This document shows positions 1 to 10,008 of a stretch of 64,000 nucleotides of DNA, in pieces (positions within the stretch are counted from its first letter, which is position 1; each line of letters opens with the position of its first letter). This DNA is from Paenibacillus sp. FSL H8-0048 (lineage in GTDB: Bacteria > Bacillota > Bacilli > Paenibacillales > Paenibacillaceae). The position numbers were made by a program, and so were the translations under genes. The DNA lies in NCBI RefSeq assembly GCF_038002825.1, contig NZ_JBBODF010000001.1, positions 2,542,001 to 2,606,000 of the forward strand. Direction: 5' to 3'. The notes beneath the pieces were generated by a model. The model was not told where the DNA came from. It searched no databases and worked only from the letters and a program-made list of their open reading frames with translations.

Positions 1-29
1 TCATCATCTGCGATCAGCAGCTTGTACAT
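1..29 (-). CDS. Response regulator, N-terminal fragment (cut by window edge)
   Basis: Only the first nine codons and part of a tenth are present, reading MYKLLIADDE, the start of a CheY-like receiver with the acidic pair that helps bind Mg2+. A strong ribosome site (AAGGGGG) lies 5' of the ATG, in the 36-nt gap after the kinase stop codon. Position directly after a YesM-type kinase makes a YesN-type (receiver plus AraC helix-turn-helix) regulator most likely, but the DNA-binding part is outside the window. Confidence 0.7.
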
Positions 30-65
30 CGTTATCTTTTCCCCCTTCACTTCAGGTGAATGCCT

Positions 66-1499
66 CTAGGCCGAGGTCCGGAAGGGCAGCCGGAACAGCA
101 CAGCCGTTCCCTGCCCTTCACTGCTGTTGATCTCGATGAGCTGCTGGCCGTCGAAGAATAAATGCAGTCTTTTAAAAACATTATGTGTCCCAAGCCCGGT
201 AGACTGGCCCTTGCCGCTGGAATGCGGCGCCTCCTGCTGAGTCGAGCCCATCAGCCGGGCTACCGTCTCGCGGCTCATGCCCGCTCCGTTATCGCTGATC
301 ACAATCTCCACCTGCCCGCTGCGGTAGCGGATCGATAGCGTAAGTATAGCCCCCTCCTCCATCTGCTCCAGACCGTGAACGAAGGCATTCTCGAAGATCG
401 GTTGCAGCGTCAGACACGGCACCATCCCGTCCATCGCCGCCTCATCAATCTCCATCTCAAAAGCAATCCGGTCCCGGAAGCGGGCCCGCTGAATGTTGAT
501 ATACTCGTTCACATGCTCGACCTCCTCGCGCAGCGGAACGGCCTGGTCCAGCTTTTGCAGATTATAGCGGAGCAGACGCGAGACAGACACGGTCAGATCG
601 CTGGTTCTCGCCGCCCCTTCCAGATACGCAAGCTTGGCGATAGAATTCAGTGTATTGAACAGGAAATGCGGATTGATCTGACTCTGCAGCATTTTCAGCT
701 CCAGCTCCTTGACCAGCCGGTCCTTCTCTGCACTCTTGATGCTCTCCTTCATCAGCTCCTGGATATTATCGATCATCCCGTTAAAAGCACGGCACAGGAT
801 GCTGATCTCATCGTTGTTCACGCTCTCCGGCGCCTTGGTATCCATCCGTCCCTTCGAGATTTGCTTGGCCGTTGCCACCAGGCGGCGGATCGGTCCGGTA
901 ATGCTGCTGGACAGCCAGACCGCCATACAGATGCTAAGCAGCGCCGCAGCAATCACCAGCAGGCTGCCCATCCGGTTCAGCTTCGCTGTCGTGGACATAA
1001 TCTCCGCGTAGATCGGCTTATATTGGTCCAGCTCCAGATCGACCAGCTCCTGGGCCTCCTCGCGGATGAACCGCTGGGTCTGCTCCGCCTCGATATAGGC
1101 CCCTGCCAGCGAATTGGCATCCTGGCCGTCAATCTCCGTGATCATCTGGCCCGCCTGCTCCACAAACGTATCAATAAGGTGGCTGTAATTCATCAGCGGA
1201 AGGCCGCTGCCCCCGATGGTTGCCATTCCGTCGAGCCTGCTGCGCAGCTCCAGTACTGCACTGAGATGCTTCTCCACCTCCGGGAAGCTCTCTGTATCCA
1301 CCTGCATAATGAAGCGGTTCAAGGAGCGCATATTCTCGCCGACCTCATAGGATACCTCCTTATACAGCATGATCCGGTTCATCATCAGGTGGTAGCTCTC
1401 CTGCACATTCTTCCCGCTCTGAAACAATACGAAGGAGACCGAGCTCATCAGCAGCACCAGCAGCGGAATGCAGATCAGCAGCTTCAGGCGGATACTCAT
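66..1499 (-). CDS. YesM/LytS-type sensor histidine kinase
   Basis: Membrane histidine kinase of 477 aa, expected to phosphorylate the regulator that begins just downstream. An N-terminal membrane segment (about residues 7-27), an extracytoplasmic helical region to about 175, and a second membrane segment (about 178-200) are followed by a HAMP linker beginning SSSITGPIRRL. The His_kinase motif QSQINPHFLFNTLNSI carries the phospho-acceptor His near residue 280. The HATPase domain shows the N box (IFENAFVHGL) and the G box (SDNGAGM). The ATG overlaps the stop of the upstream binding-protein gene by 4 nt (ATGA), so the two are translationally coupled. The ligand is unknown; the neighbouring sugar-binding protein probably senses it. 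Confidence 0.93.
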   Translation of the reverse strand: MSIRLKLLICIPLLVLLMSSVSFVLFQSGKNVQESYHLMMNRIMLYKEVSYEVGENMRSLNRFIMQVDTESFPEVEKHLSAVLELRSRLDGMATIGGSGLPLMNYSHLIDTFVEQAGQMITEIDGQDANSLAGAYIEAEQTQRFIREEAQELVDLELDQYKPIYAEIMSTTAKLNRMGSLLVIAAALLSICMAVWLSSSITGPIRRLVATAKQISKGRMDTKAPESVNNDEISILCRAFNGMIDNIQELMKESIKSAEKDRLVKELELKMLQSQINPHFLFNTLNSIAKLAYLEGAARTSDLTVSVSRLLRYNLQKLDQAVPLREEVEHVNEYINIQRARFRDRIAFEMEIDEAAMDGMVPCLTLQPIFENAFVHGLEQMEEGAILTLSIRYRSGQVEIVISDNGAGMSRETVARLMGSTQQEAPHSSGKGQSTGLGTHNVFKRLHLFFDGQQLIEINSSEGQGTAVLFRLPFRTSA

Positions 1500-2485
1500 A
1501 GGCTCTCTCCCTCCTGCACATTGGTCTTATCCAGCACCTTCACACCGGTATAGTACCGGGGCTGTAACTCAGCACCATTAAAATGCTCATGGAGCAGCCT
1601 TACCGCCATATTCCCCATCAGGTAGGGTTGTTGTGCGACAGTCGCTGTGATCGCTCCCCGGCTGATGGCATCCAGCGTCTCCGCCTGGTTATCGAAGCCG
1701 ATGATGGTCAGCGGCCCGCGCTTCAGGCTCCTCGATGCCTGCAGAACCCCGAGCGCATCCGTTGAACTGGTGCCGACCATCACATCGATCTCCGGATGAT
1801 ACCGCAGCATATCCGCCGCCTGCTGGATGGCTTCCATATGCGAGATATTGGAGCTGCGCACATCGACAATCTCCATGCCGCTGTAGTCCTTTACGATGTT
1901 CTTCAGCCCGTCCAGACGCTGAAGCTGGTTCTTGGCCAGCTCGCTGCCGATGATGACGCCTATTTTGCCTTTTCCGCCGGTCGTCTTCACAACCATGCGC
2001 CCCAGTGCCTCTCCGGCAGCTACATTGTCAGTCCCCACATAGGCCAGTCTCCGGCTGGCCGGAGCATCCGTGTCAATCGTGATCACAGGAATCCCACGGT
2101 TCACGGCCTTATCAATCACCGGCGTGAACTTCTCGTCGTTGAGCCCCTGCACGATGATCGCATCCGCCTGGGCGGCAATCGCTTTTTCCAGCAGACTGAT
2201 CTGCTCCTCCATGTTATTGCGCACCGGTCCCGTGAATTCGATCTCTATCCCGTACTTTGCTGCAGCCTCCGCCGCCCCCTTCTCGACCATCTCCCAGTAC
2301 GGGTGGTACCGTTCCTGCTCGATCAGCACAATATGATATCCGGGCTTGTCCTGAACCGGCTGGCCGCTTAATTCCTTAACGATATTTCCCATCCGGGCAG
2401 AATGATGTGCGAAGCCTATAAACAAATATGACAGCAGTATAAACAGCACAACAACCCCAGCGCCGCTGACCCATTTCTTATCCAT
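1496..2485 (-). CDS. Membrane-anchored sugar-binding sensor protein (RbsB/XylF-like)
   Basis: A 329-aa protein with a type I periplasmic-binding fold of the ribose/xylose group, e.g. VNRGIPVITIDTDAP and YVGTDNVAAGEALGRM. It has one hydrophobic N-terminal segment (about residues 8-26) but no lipobox cysteine, so it should stay anchored as a membrane protein and not become a typical lipoprotein. The start is the ATG at 2485, preceded by GGTGAGG; an in-frame extension to 2533 has no ribosome site. It is coupled by ATGA overlap to the histidine kinase, and no ABC permease is adjacent. The arrangement matches known sensory binding-protein/LytS/YesN systems, such as the clostridial XylFII-LytS-YesN xylose sensor. 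Its sugar cannot be read from sequence. Confidence 0.85.
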   Translation of the reverse strand: MDKKWVSGAGVVVLFILLSYLFIGFAHHSARMGNIVKELSGQPVQDKPGYHIVLIEQERYHPYWEMVEKGAAEAAAKYGIEIEFTGPVRNNMEEQISLLEKAIAAQADAIIVQGLNDEKFTPVIDKAVNRGIPVITIDTDAPASRRLAYVGTDNVAAGEALGRMVVKTTGGKGKIGVIIGSELAKNQLQRLDGLKNIVKDYSGMEIVDVRSSNISHMEAIQQAADMLRYHPEIDVMVGTSSTDALGVLQASRSLKRGPLTIIGFDNQAETLDAISRGAITATVAQQPYLMGNMAVRLLHEHFNGAELQPRYYTGVKVLDKTNVQEGESL

Positions 2486-2572
2486 CCCGTTCACCTCACC
2501 CAACATCCTACCCCGGGTTGTAACCGGTTGCAATACTTATTATGTCAAAAGCACTTGTGCTCTTCAATGTGA

Positions 2573-2765
2573 CCTGAGAACGCCGAAGTTGCACCTTTTG
2601 CAGGATTTCTAACGGATTGCAGCTTGAGAACGCCAAATGTTGCACATTATGCAGGAATGTTACTGGTGGAGCGGGTCATTGGCATTGAGATGTTGCATTC
2701 TAGGCAGGATTTCCCTCAATTTGCTGCTTCAGAGGTACGAATGTTGTATTTAGTGCAAGATGGTA
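2573..2765. repeat. Array A: four palindromic units at about 51-bp spacing
   Basis: The 494-bp gap between the sensor gene start and the zapA-like gene end holds four copies of GTTG(C/T)A-N4/5-(T/G)GCA(G/A)GAT, starting at 2588, 2639, 2692 and 2743. Spacings are 51, 53 and 51 bp. The flanks are partly conserved too: copies 1 and 2 are preceded by TGAGAACGCC(G/A)AA. I find no convincing ORF; the open frame at 2624-3004 merely crosses the units. The family is related to arrays and single copies elsewhere in the window (18150, 38870-39335, 46237). Function unknown. Confidence 0.75.
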
Positions 2766-2920
2766 GCCTAGCTATCTTCTCCACTCAACCCTTCCCATCG
2801 CCAACTTTCCTTCCATTTGAAATTACTTCTATCCATTACTTCACTTCAGCCAACTTTAGAGCAGCAGCCCTCCCGTGCAGTCCCCTTAAGGAGGAAGCCG
2901 TCTCCCGTCCCTGCACAGCA

Positions 2921-2957
2921 GAAAAAGCCGTTCTAAGCATTCCTGCTTATAACAGCT
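2921..2957 (-). terminator. Rho-independent terminator after the zapA-like gene
   Basis: Read on the minus strand, AGCTGTTATAAGCA pairs with TGCTTAGAACGGCT (13 of 14 positions, one G-U) around a GGAA loop and is followed by TTTTTC. Confidence 0.7.
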
Positions 2958-2979
2958 CTTCCTGTGATGCATCCGCCAT

Positions 2980-5445
2980 TCAACTGTCCTGTTCGATCAG
3001 TTGAATCCATTCATTATATTCACTCTGTAGCTTGGCATATTCCGCCTGCAGGCTACGATGCTCCTGAGATAGCTTCTCCAGCTCCCCCTGCTGCAGCTCG
3101 AACTGCGCCTGAACCAGCCGCAGCTGGCCTTGGACCAGCTCATAGCTCTCGCCGATCTCATCCAGCCGCTGCGCCGCCTCGGTGCGCGAGCGGCTGACTG
3201 ATTCCGCCTGGGCCTCGGCTTCCCCGGCTTCCTGCTGCCAGATCTCTATCTCCTCCCGCAGCTGTGCTTCCTGCTCGTTCCACTGCTGCTCGCGCTGCTG
3301 AAGCTCCTCATATCTCTGCTTCCAGGTAGCTTCATACTCCCGGGTCTCGCGGAGGGCTTCCTGCTGCTCCGCCGCCGTAGCCGCAGCTTCACGGCCTGCC
3401 TCATACAGCTCTTCCAGACGCCGCGCAGCTTCCTCGCCTTCGGCTTCCAGCAGCTCGCAGCGTTCCTTCAGCTGCTCCCCGTCCTGCAGAATCTCATCGT
3501 ACTGGGCGATCAGCTCCTCGTAACGGCCGCGAAGCGCAGCCAGTTCCTTAAGGGCTGCTTCAGCCGCCCTCTGCTGAGCGGCAAGCTCCTGTTCCGCTTC
3601 GGCACGCAGCCGCGCTTCCTGATCAAGCTGCTGAACCATGCCGTCTGCCTGTCCGCGAAGAGTCTCCACTTCGCGCTGCAATGCTGCCGACTTCTCCCCT
3701 TCTTCCAGAAGGTTCATCTCCAGCTCGCTGATATCCTCCATGTGCTTGTTCGCACGCTCCTGCCAGGACGCCGCTTCCTCTGCCGTACGGTCGAATTCCA
3801 CCTGCGTCCGGCTGAGCTGATCTGCCGTCTCCTGCAGCGATGTGCGCAGTGCTGCCGCTTCTTCCTGTGTCAGCTCATAACGCTGGCGCAGCCCTTCCAG
3901 CTCATCGTTCAGCTGATTGCCCAGCTCCTTAGCGGTGTGCAGCTCCTCCTGCGCTTCGCTTAGTTTGCCCTCTGCGTCCCGCAATTCGCTGCGAATCTCC
4001 ACTGCCTCGCTCTGCGATGCCGCAACTTGCTTATGCAGCTCATCCAGCTCTTCGTTCAACAGGGTGCCGAGCTCGCTCGCCGTGTGCAGTTCCTCCAACG
4101 CAGCGCTTAGCTTGCCTTCTGTGTCCCGCAGCTCGCTGCGGAGCGTTTCCGCCTCGCTCTGCGCAGTTACAACCTGCTGGCGCAGCCCTTCCACCTCTTC
4201 GTTCAGCAGGGTGCCAAGCTCGTTCGCCGTGTGCAGCTCTTTCAATGCAACGCTTAGCTTGTCCTCTGCGTCCCGCAGCTCACTGCGGAGCGCTTCCGCC
4301 TTGCTCTGCGAAGCCGCAGCCTGCTTGCGCACTTCCTCCAGCGCCGCGCTCTGCTGCTCTCCTTGCTCAGCGGCAAGCTTAAGCTCCTCGCCAAGCTGCT
4401 CCTCCCGCTTCAGCACAGCTTCGTACTGCGCCAGCAGCGTCAGCCGTGCATCGCGTTCGCCCTTCAGCCCGGCCTCCGCCGCCCGCAGCCGGGACTGGAG
4501 CTGCCCGGTTCCGCCGCGCAGCTCACCAAGCTGCTTCTCCAGCTCCTGAAGCTGCTGCTTGTGCCGGTGCTCCTGCGTCCCCTGGGACTGCCGCAGCTCC
4601 TTGTTCTTGGCCAGCTCCTTCTCAAGCGCTTCCCGTTCCCCGGTAAGCTCACTTGTGAGCGCAGCCTTGGTATCAGCCAGCTCCTTGCTAAGCGCGGAGC
4701 GGATCTCCACGATCTCGCTGCCCATCGTCTCCCGCGTCTCGTGCAGCTCCTGCTCCAAGGCAGACAACGTCTCTGTCTTCTCGAGGGTCAGCGTCTCGCG
4801 CAGCTGCTCCAGTTCCTGCAGATGGGCAGACTTCAGCTCTTCCAGCTGCTGCAGCCGGATGGCTTCTGCGGCTTGCAGCTCCTGACGCGCTGCCTCGCGG
4901 CTTGCAGCCTGCTCCTCTTCATGACCCTCACGCAGCGCCTTCAGCTCATCCTCGCGCGCCTTCAGCTCCTGCACCAGCTGCTCGCGGGCAGCGGCCGCAG
5001 CCTGCTTCTCTTCCTCCAGCAACTGGGCATGCAGCTGCCTCTCCTGCTCCTGCTGCTCCAGATGCCTGGAGCGTTCTTCTTCGGCGGCGGCAACCAGCCG
5101 CGCAGCCTCTTCCTTCGCAGCGGCTTCCAGCTTCTCATATTCTTCCTGCTGTTCACGCTGCGCTTCCTGAAGGCGTGACACCTCCACGCGAAGCTCAGTG
5201 CGTTCACCGGTCAGCATATTCAGCTCATTCTTGAAATCCTGAACCTGGATTGCCTGCTCTGCCATATGTACAGCTGTAAGCACCGCAATCCGCGGCGTAT
5301 CCAGTCTGGAATGTGATTTCGATATTGCACGCATATGCTCATCGACATGACGGGCGACCTGTTTCATATATTCTGTGCTGCTTCCGACAAGCTTGTAGGA
5401 AGTTCCGTATATCTCCACGGCGACACGGGTCCGGTCCATAGCCAC
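2980..5445 (-). CDS. zapA: ZapA-domain protein with giant coiled-coil extension
   Basis: 821 aa. The first ~90 residues form a ZapA domain (RTRVAVEIYGTSYKLVG, YMKQVARHVDEHM, RIAVLTAVHMAEQ, ending in a helix), the FtsZ-ring-associated factor. Bacillus ZapA is about 85 aa; here a further ~730 residues are an almost unbroken coiled coil rich in Glu, Gln, Leu, Ala and Arg. Residues ~375-540 contain three 49-residue (seven-heptad) repeats. The start is GTG with AAGGAGGG 7 nt upstream; an ATG two codons later has poorer spacing. Its place just after pheT agrees with the zapA neighbourhood in Bacillus. A terminator separates it from pheT. A role in division-ring bundling is inferred for the head only; the function of the tail is unknown. 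Confidence 0.85.
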   Translation of the reverse strand: MAMDRTRVAVEIYGTSYKLVGSSTEYMKQVARHVDEHMRAISKSHSRLDTPRIAVLTAVHMAEQAIQVQDFKNELNMLTGERTELRVEVSRLQEAQREQQEEYEKLEAAAKEEAARLVAAAEEERSRHLEQQEQERQLHAQLLEEEKQAAAAAREQLVQELKAREDELKALREGHEEEQAASREAARQELQAAEAIRLQQLEELKSAHLQELEQLRETLTLEKTETLSALEQELHETRETMGSEIVEIRSALSKELADTKAALTSELTGEREALEKELAKNKELRQSQGTQEHRHKQQLQELEKQLGELRGGTGQLQSRLRAAEAGLKGERDARLTLLAQYEAVLKREEQLGEELKLAAEQGEQQSAALEEVRKQAAASQSKAEALRSELRDAEDKLSVALKELHTANELGTLLNEEVEGLRQQVVTAQSEAETLRSELRDTEGKLSAALEELHTASELGTLLNEELDELHKQVAASQSEAVEIRSELRDAEGKLSEAQEELHTAKELGNQLNDELEGLRQRYELTQEEAAALRTSLQETADQLSRTQVEFDRTAEEAASWQERANKHMEDISELEMNLLEEGEKSAALQREVETLRGQADGMVQQLDQEARLRAEAEQELAAQQRAAEAALKELAALRGRYEELIAQYDEILQDGEQLKERCELLEAEGEEAARRLEELYEAGREAAATAAEQQEALRETREYEATWKQRYEELQQREQQWNEQEAQLREEIEIWQQEAGEAEAQAESVSRSRTEAAQRLDEIGESYELVQGQLRLVQAQFELQQGELEKLSQEHRSLQAEYAKLQSEYNEWIQLIEQDS
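3860..4325 (-). repeat. 147-bp tandem coding repeats in the coiled coil
   Basis: Three in-frame direct repeats of 147 bp (49 codons) lie in the zapA-like gene; equivalent points fall at 3974, 4121 and 4268. Each encodes a block beginning SELRDAE and including KELHTANELGTLLNEE-like text. The DNA is nearly identical between copies, suggesting recent duplication or ongoing homogenisation, and the length keeps heptad phase (7 x 7). Confidence 0.85.
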
Positions 5446-5591
5446 AGTTGTGCCCTCCTTTGTATGTGTGCGGATTCTAAGTTGGTTTCTTTGCTCTTAC
5501 TCCTATTGTAGCGTGATTTCCTGACCTTTGGCAAAAGCACGCGTCCATTGCATTTATTTGCATGTTCCTCCGCACTTCAGATGGGTACAGA

Positions 5592-5637
5592 AAAGCCGCA
5601 GCGAATCTCTGTTTCTAAATGGATTCGCTGCGGCTTT
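5592..5637 (-). terminator. Terminator after pheT
   Basis: A perfect 16-bp inverted repeat, AAAGCCGCAGCGAATC against GATTCGCTGCGGCTTT, with a 14-nt loop and a short T run. It lies between the pheT stop and the start of the zapA-like gene. Confidence 0.8.
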
Positions 5638-5649
5638 GCACAATTCCTG

Positions 5650-8094
<2,445 letters not shown>

Positions 8095-8439
8095 AATCGC
8101 ACACTTCCTTTTTGTTTCAGATGTATTGATCTCCATGCCGGTTGTTCCGGGGTGCGGAAGCGGATATAAACAAGCCCACGTCAACTTCGCGCAAAAAAAT
8201 TCTGCATTGCAGTGTTCCTCCAGAGAAGTTTTGGACTTCCGGCCGCTGTTGTCTGCAGATTTCTTGAATTCATCCCGTTAATACGGTTGAAATCCGCAGA
8301 CAAAGGCGGTCGCTATCGCTCCTCCAGTTCCAAAATTCCCCTCCGGTCCTTCAATCGCAGTCATTTAAGTAGCACTGCCGTCATCCCTCCGGCTTAACAA
8401 TATCCGTCCAACACGCCCCAGCGCACACCCGCCAAATCC
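8095..8439. other. 345-bp pheS-pheT spacer with a 107-nt imperfect dyad
   Basis: No gene is visible. Positions 8229-8335 form a long imperfect inverted repeat: TTTTGGA (8229-8235) against TCCAAAA (8329-8335), CGGCCGC (8240-8246) against GCGGTCG (8306-8312), and TGTCTGCAGATTTC (8250-8263) against GAAATCCGCAGACA (8289-8302, one mismatch). Such a spacer is unusual, since pheS and pheT are nearly adjacent in Bacillus. It may be a small inserted element or an RNA structure within the operon transcript. Confidence 0.6.
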
Positions 8440-9474
8440 CTAAATACCCTTGAACTGCTTCACAAAGCCCATATCATTCGTGTAGAAATAACGGATGTCA
8501 TCGATGCCGTACTTCAGCATCGCAATCCGTTCAGCGCCCATGCCGAACGCGAAGCCGCTGTAGACCTCAGGGTCGTAGCCGCCCATCCGCAGCACATTCG
8601 GGTGTACCATACCCGCGCCGAGAATCTCCAGCCAGCCGCTCTGCTTGCAGAGCCGGCAGCCTTCGCCGCCGCATTTGAAGCAGCTTACATCCACCTCAAC
8701 GCTAGGCTCGGTGAACGGGAAGAAGCTTGGGCGCAGCCGGATGCCCGCGCTAGGACCGAACATCTCCTTCATGAACTGCTGCAGGGTACCCTTCAGGTCG
8801 CTCATGCGGATATTGCGTCCGATCACCAGACCTTCAATCTGATGGAACTGGAAGGAGTGAGTCGCATCGTCGTCGTCACGGCGGAACACCTTGCCGGGAC
8901 AGATGACCTTAACCGGAGTCTCCCCGTTCATCGCCTGCATGGTACGGATCTGAACCGGCGAGGTCTGTGTGCGCATCAGAATATCTTCCGTAATATAGAA
9001 GGAATCCTGCATATCGCGGGCCGGATGGTTCTTCGGAAGGTTAAGCGCCTCGAAGTTGTAATAATCGGTCTCCACTTCCGGTCCTTCCGCCACCTTGTAG
9101 CCCATGCCGATGAAAATATCCTCGATCTCCTGAATCACCCGGCTAAGCGGATGAATCCCGCCCTGCGGCATGCCGCGGCCCGGCAGAGTTACATCGACCT
9201 TCTCTGCATTGAGACGGTTCTGCGTCTCCTGCTGCTGGAACAGCTCCTGCTTGGCGCCGATCACCTCTTCAATGGCGCTGCGCACCAGATTGGCCACCTG
9301 ACCGATCACCGGACGCTCCTCCGCGCTTAGTCCGCCCATACCGCGCAGAACCTCTGTCAGCTCGCCTTTTTTGCCAAGGTATTTGACGCGCAGGTCATTC
9401 AGAATCTGCGGATCGGATACCGCCTGCAGCTTCGTCAGTGCCTCGGCCTTCAGTGCTTCCAATTTGTCTTTCAT
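8440..9474 (-). CDS. pheS: Phenylalanine-tRNA ligase alpha subunit
   Basis: 344 aa, the usual length; class II aminoacyl-tRNA synthetase catalytic subunit. The N-terminal coiled coil (about residues 1-90) is followed by the catalytic domain with [20 protein letters not shown], the motif 2 region [19 protein letters not shown], and motif 3 [18 protein letters not shown]. The start is the ATG at 9474 (MKDKLEAL) after GAGGGGG. The open frame continues upstream to 9879, but that stretch is the T-box leader and is not protein. Confidence 0.97.
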   Translation of the reverse strand: MKDKLEALKAEALTKLQAVSDPQILNDLRVKYLGKKGELTEVLRGMGGLSAEERPVIGQVANLVRSAIEEVIGAKQELFQQQETQNRLNAEKVDVTLPGRGMPQGGIHPLSRVIQEIEDIFIGMGYKVAEGPEVETDYYNFEALNLPKNHPARDMQDSFYITEDILMRTQTSPVQIRTMQAMNGETPVKVICPGKVFRRDDDDATHSFQFHQIEGLVIGRNIRMSDLKGTLQQFMKEMFGPSAGIRLRPSFFPFTEPSVEVDVSCFKCGGEGCRLCKQSGWLEILGAGMVHPNVLRMGGYDPEVYSGFAFGMGAERIAMLKYGIDDIRYFYTNDMGFVKQFKGI

Positions 9475-9511
9475 GGCTTGTACTGCCCCCTCAAATCTCG
9501 TATTGTTCAAC

Positions 9512-9834
9512 AAAAAAAGGCCTTTCCTCCCGGTAAAGGGACGAAAAGACCGTGGTACCACCCTTGTTAGACGGCCGTACGCTTCCCTTAAGAGCAATAT
9601 TCCCTCTTTCGGTGCGGCAAAGACCTGTCTCACTTTATACAGAAATAACGGTCTGCGGCCGGTCCCCCCTACTAGCGCTCTCCAAGGAAGCCTTGAGGCA
9701 CATTCAGGGAACTGCTCCGGAGTGAACTTCGGCAGCTCTGCTCTCTTAGAAACGCTCTCAATCTGCGGCGCTTCCTCCCTGTAAGCCAGGCACTGCGTAC
9801 TCTTCTCCATCATTGCATGTATGCGGATTATATG
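9512..9834 (-). ncRNA. T-box riboswitch leader of pheST
   Basis: The untranslated leader carries the conserved T-box AAGGGTGGTACCACGG (complement of 9550-9565), which senses uncharged tRNA. It is followed by a terminator: GGTCTTT pairs with AAAGGCC, with an inner TCCC/GGGA stem, then seven Ts (9511-9551 region). Known T-box logic predicts antitermination when tRNA-Phe is uncharged, with a UUC specifier. I did not place the specifier loop with certainty. Confidence 0.9.
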
Positions 9835-9841
9835 CCCATCT

Positions 9842-9870
9842 ATTATATGCAAAAACAGCCCGTTTGACAA
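9842..9870 (-). promoter_or_regulatory. Sigma-A promoter of the pheST leader
   Basis: TTGTCA (9865-9870 complement) and TATAAT (9842-9847 complement) separated by exactly 17 nt, placing the start near 9834, just upstream of the T-box leader. Confidence 0.8.
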
Positions 9871-10008
9871 GCCGCGCAAATTCCGCTTATTTTTTATCTT
9901 CTTTTAAGCTTCCTTTAAGCTTCAGCGCGGTTTGAAGGCTCTTTTTTCAGCGGGCATTCAGTCAATGTTGATATTTTGCCTTATGAGATCATTCAAGGAG
10001 GAAATTAC

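Noticed and set aside
2624..3004. 126-codon plus-strand open frame overlapping array A
   Set aside because: No ribosome site, no recognisable protein features, and it runs through the repeat units and into the end of the zapA-like gene.
2980..5445. Many long plus-strand open frames opposite the zapA-like gene, including one of 271 codons
   Set aside because: They are mirror frames of GC-rich Glu/Gln/Leu coiled-coil codons, with Leu/Ser/Gln-rich low-complexity text and no independent signals.
5548..5566. Another family A palindrome (TTGCATTTATTTGCATG) upstream of the zapA-like gene
   Set aside because: The spacer is one base longer and the GCAGGA side is not kept; too weak to list as a copy.
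9475..9879. 135-codon N-terminal extension of pheS
   Set aside because: The stretch contains the T-box, its terminator and the leader; pheS of normal length starts at 9474 with a ribosome site.
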